Shown one piece after another: positions 14,310 through 15,855 of a DNA stretch of 15,855 nucleotides (within the stretch, counting starts at the first letter, position 1; every line of letters begins with the position of its first letter). Below the pieces are notes generated by a model, which did no database searches, was not told where the DNA came from, and was given only the letters and a program-made list of their open reading frames with translations. Where the stretch lies: NCBI GenBank assembly GCA_946533525.1, contig CAMNBW010000010.1:1-15855 (forward strand). Reading direction: 5' to 3'. The position numbers were made by a program, and so were the translations under genes. The stretch is from an uncultured Lachnospiraceae bacterium. Lineage in GTDB: Bacteria; Bacillota; Clostridia; Lachnospirales; Lachnospiraceae.

Positions 14310-14900
14310 ATGGCTGATTATCCCATAATTTCAGATGTTAGTGCATATATAGTAAGGACTTTGAGAGAAAAGATGTGTCCGGAGCCCATACCGTCTCCGA
14401 ACAACATCGAGGTTTCTTCCCCGCTTTCACAGGACGTGGACTACATTGTAGGGCTCTACCTCTACGACATAGTAGAGGATGTGCAGCTTTCCAGTCCGAG
14501 GCTCATGGAGAGGGGAAGGGCCGAGCTGTCCAAGCCGCCAAGACCGTATGCTTTATATTATATGGTCTTTATAAACGGTGGATCCCAGATGGGACTGAAA
14601 GCACCGGATATACAAAAAATCATCGGTAGAGTCGCACAGATAGTCAATGACAATAATTCCGTGCGGCCTGATGAGCTGCAGTCGTGGCTTACAACACAGG
14701 AACCTCCGATCACACTGTCTCAAGCGAAGATAAGTCTGGAGGAAAAGGTAAGGGTGTGGCAGGCGATCAACAAACCATATCAGATCAGCCTGTTCTATAA
14801 GGCGGCACCTGTATTCCTGTCGAGCGGAGAGATCATCGAAACGCCCAGAGTTGTGGATGCAAGCTTCTCACTGCATACGGTGGGTGAGGATCAATATTAA
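14310..14900 (+). CDS. DUF4255/Pvc16-type CIS tube or sheath terminator protein
   Basis: This 196-aa protein matches the DUF4255 (Pvc16_N) family found in extracellular and related contractile injection systems, where the homologue caps or terminates the tube/sheath at the end far from the baseplate. The pattern seen is an N-terminal helix (ISDVSAYIVRTL), VSSPLSQDVDYIVGLYLYDI (the family's strand followed by LY-I), PPRPYALYYMVF (the 'leucine-rich strand after proline' element), and a C-terminal KVRVWQAINKPYQISLFYKAAPVFL, which fits the family's 'klW..l..pyrlSl.Y...pV' element. AAGGG lies about 9 nt before the ATG. A 36-nt AT-rich gap separates it from the six-gene run. This gene is the firmest sign that the locus belongs to a contractile injection system; sheath, tube and baseplate genes should lie to the right of the window. 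Confidence 0.85.
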   Translation: MADYPIISDVSAYIVRTLREKMCPEPIPSPNNIEVSSPLSQDVDYIVGLYLYDIVEDVQLSSPRLMERGRAELSKPPRPYALYYMVFINGGSQMGLKAPDIQKIIGRVAQIVNDNNSVRPDELQSWLTTQEPPITLSQAKISLEEKVRVWQAINKPYQISLFYKAAPVFLSSGEIIETPRVVDASFSLHTVGEDQY

Positions 14901-14932
14901 GGACTCACACACAAAACATTATTACCATAGTA

Positions 14933-14950
14933 AGGAACTTAGAGGTTCCT
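14933..14950 (+). other. Small hairpin AGGAAC-N6-GTTCCT in the leader of the next gene
   Basis: This perfect 6-bp dyad ends 3 nt before the Shine-Dalgarno of the GTG-start gene. An alternative pairing of CTTAG (14938-14942) with CTAAG (14949-14953) exists. No T-tract follows. It could tune mRNA stability or translation between the two CIS genes, or be chance. Confidence 0.3.
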
Positions 14951-14953
14951 AAG

Positions 14954-14961
14954 AAAGGAGG
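14954..14961 (+). promoter_or_regulatory. Strong ribosome binding site AAAGGAGG deciding a GTG start
   Basis: A full-consensus Shine-Dalgarno ends 9 nt before GTG at 14971. No ATG is placed as well, so it fixes the GTG as the start of the following gene. Confidence 0.85.
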
Positions 14962-14970
14962 AAAGGATAC

Positions 14971-15816
14971 GTGGAAGCTTTCGCTGTTCTGAGAGCAAAA
15001 CTGGATCTGTTGGTGAGGCTCGTGGATACAACAACGGGAGCAACGGTAGATGAGAGAAATGTCCTTTTTATGAGAGATGAAAGAAAAGTGCGACCGGAGG
15101 AGCGCGGAAACGGGAATTACGTATTCATAAACACCGGCAGGGAAGATTTTCTCATGCGTATAAAAGTAGCGGGGTTTGAAGAATATGTTACCCATATCAG
15201 GTATGAAGAGCTTGACGCCAATATTCCGGAATGCGTTGCTTTCCTGATACCATCAGAGAAAGCAAAAATGGGTGAAGGCTTTTTTAGTCTCTCAGGTAAT
15301 CTTCCTTTTCTTGAAGCGTTGGAGGCAATAAACTTATCCAGGATAGCCTGCACAGCCAATGAATACACTCCTAAGAAATTGCTTATGAATGTATTCAGCA
15401 GCGCGGGAGCATGGGTTTCGCTGGAAGGCAAGTATTACGGTTTATTGCAGCCGGACAAAAAAAGCTATGAAAAAATAGAGGTGCTCGGAAATGAGGGCCC
15501 TCAGGATATTAAGCTGAAAAGTCCGCTCGAGAAGGAATTTACTTCAAATCTGCCGATAATGAGGATAATCTTCGGAAGTGTAAACGAGGATGGAGATTAT
15601 CTTTTAAGAGTTCGGGACGACGGAGGAGACCAGACTTATCTGGTGAGATACGTCGTGGACGGAGAAGTAAAGTTTCAGGTGGTGGACTTTTACGAAGGCG
15701 GAGAGCTGGATCCAAATAAGGCTTTCCCCACAGGCGAGTCAGACCCGGAAAACACGGAGGAGGCTGAGGGAGAAACTGAAGCTGAAGCCGAGTCCAAAAC
15801 GGAGGTAAAAGGTTGA
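14971..15816 (+). CDS. Uncharacterised CIS-operon protein with N-terminal beta-sandwich and acidic tail
   Basis: This 281-aa soluble protein has no signal or membrane segment. Residues 8-95 look like a carboxypeptidase-regulatory or Ig-like beta sandwich: LVDTTTGATVDERNVLF, then GNYVFINTGREDFLMRIKVAGFEEY, the familiar 'dG.YvF..l..g.y.l.v...Gy' rhythm. Residues 105-245 are alternating strands, with LPIMRIIFGSVNEDGDYLLRVRDDGG near the end. The last 34 residues are rich in Glu and poor in structure. It starts at GTG 14971 under a strong Shine-Dalgarno and overlaps the next gene by 4 nt. Position between a tube terminator and a PAAR-like gene suggests a structural, spike or adaptor part of the injection machine, which is inference. 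I do not recognise the family. Confidence 0.75.
   Translation: MEAFAVLRAKLDLLVRLVDTTTGATVDERNVLFMRDERKVRPEERGNGNYVFINTGREDFLMRIKVAGFEEYVTHIRYEELDANIPECVAFLIPSEKAKMGEGFFSLSGNLPFLEALEAINLSRIACTANEYTPKKLLMNVFSSAGAWVSLEGKYYGLLQPDKKSYEKIEVLGNEGPQDIKLKSPLEKEFTSNLPIMRIIFGSVNEDGDYLLRVRDDGGDQTYLVRYVVDGEVKFQVVDFYEGGELDPNKAFPTGESDPENTEEAEGETEAEAESKTEVKG
15801..15806 (+). promoter_or_regulatory. Ribosome binding site GGAGGT deciding a TTG start
   Basis: GGAGGT lies inside the 3' end of the previous gene and 6 nt before TTG at 15813, the only start codon suitably placed for the frame that runs off the right edge. Confidence 0.75.
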
Positions 15817-15855
15817 GTCAGGCAGTAGTAGTCGGAGCGAATTGTATGTGCTCTT
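15813..15855 (+). CDS. DUF4280 PAAR-like spike-tip protein (5' end only, cut by window edge)
   Basis: Only 14 codons are visible: MSQAVVVGANCMCS. The pattern V-V-x-G-A-x-x-x-C-S matches the very start of DUF4280 proteins (PAAR-like, with early cysteines), which are thought to sharpen the spike of contractile injection systems or to be linked to effectors. TTG start with GGAGGT 6 nt upstream and a 4-nt overlap with the previous stop. The short length limits certainty, but the context next to a Pvc16-type gene agrees. Confidence 0.6.
   Translation, partial: MSQAVVVGANCMCS

Overview
The window looks like chromosomal DNA from an anaerobic Gram-positive bacterium, most likely a Clostridia/Lachnospiraceae-type Firmicute. 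This is inferred from the purine-rich Shine-Dalgarno sites (AAAGGAGG, GGAGGT), GTG and TTG starts, a lipobox lipoprotein, and a LytS-like kinase paired with a receiver-SARP regulator, a pairing common in that group. All supported genes are on the + strand. I see no tRNA, rRNA, CRISPR array, transposase or integrase.

Layout. (1) At 1-129 is a possible tail of an upstream gene and an inverted repeat. (2) At 130-936 is a lipid-anchored MTA/SAH nucleosidase. (3) At 1060-2727 a consensus-like promoter precedes a two-component pair: a receiver plus winged-helix/SARP-type regulator, overlapping a sensor-poor histidine kinase. (4) At 2728-2929 is a 200-bp regulatory gap. It holds several dyads and an exact 11-bp copy of a motif that also sits just after the promoter of the two-component operon. 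(5) At 2930-14273 is a tightly packed six-gene run with gaps of 13 nt or less and three overlaps or near-abutments. (6) At 14310 to the right edge are contractile-injection-system (CIS) genes: a Pvc16/DUF4255-type tube-terminator protein, an uncharacterised protein with an acidic tail, and the start of a DUF4280 PAAR-like protein.

The six-gene block is the interesting part. Its first gene carries an N-terminal signature (RYYPGKML...) that I associate with CIS loci, and it ends in an Ig-like domain. It is followed by five membrane or secreted proteins: a degenerate kinase-fold protein with one C-terminal membrane helix; a four-helix membrane protein with Cache-like, HAMP-like, degenerate class III cyclase and TPR-like parts; a membrane-anchored MORN-repeat protein; a secreted TolC-like coiled-coil protein with two C-terminal beta repeats; and a 952-residue anchored protein with an 81-residue Gly/Ser/Asp/Ala linker and a copper-amine-oxidase-N-like end.

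Working model (inference): the two-component system switches on the locus, the six-gene block builds an envelope-spanning docking or sensing platform, and the CIS encoded from 14310 onward fires through or is anchored by it. The combination of pseudokinase, pseudocyclase, MORN and TolC-like proteins next to a CIS is not one I recognise as a described system.
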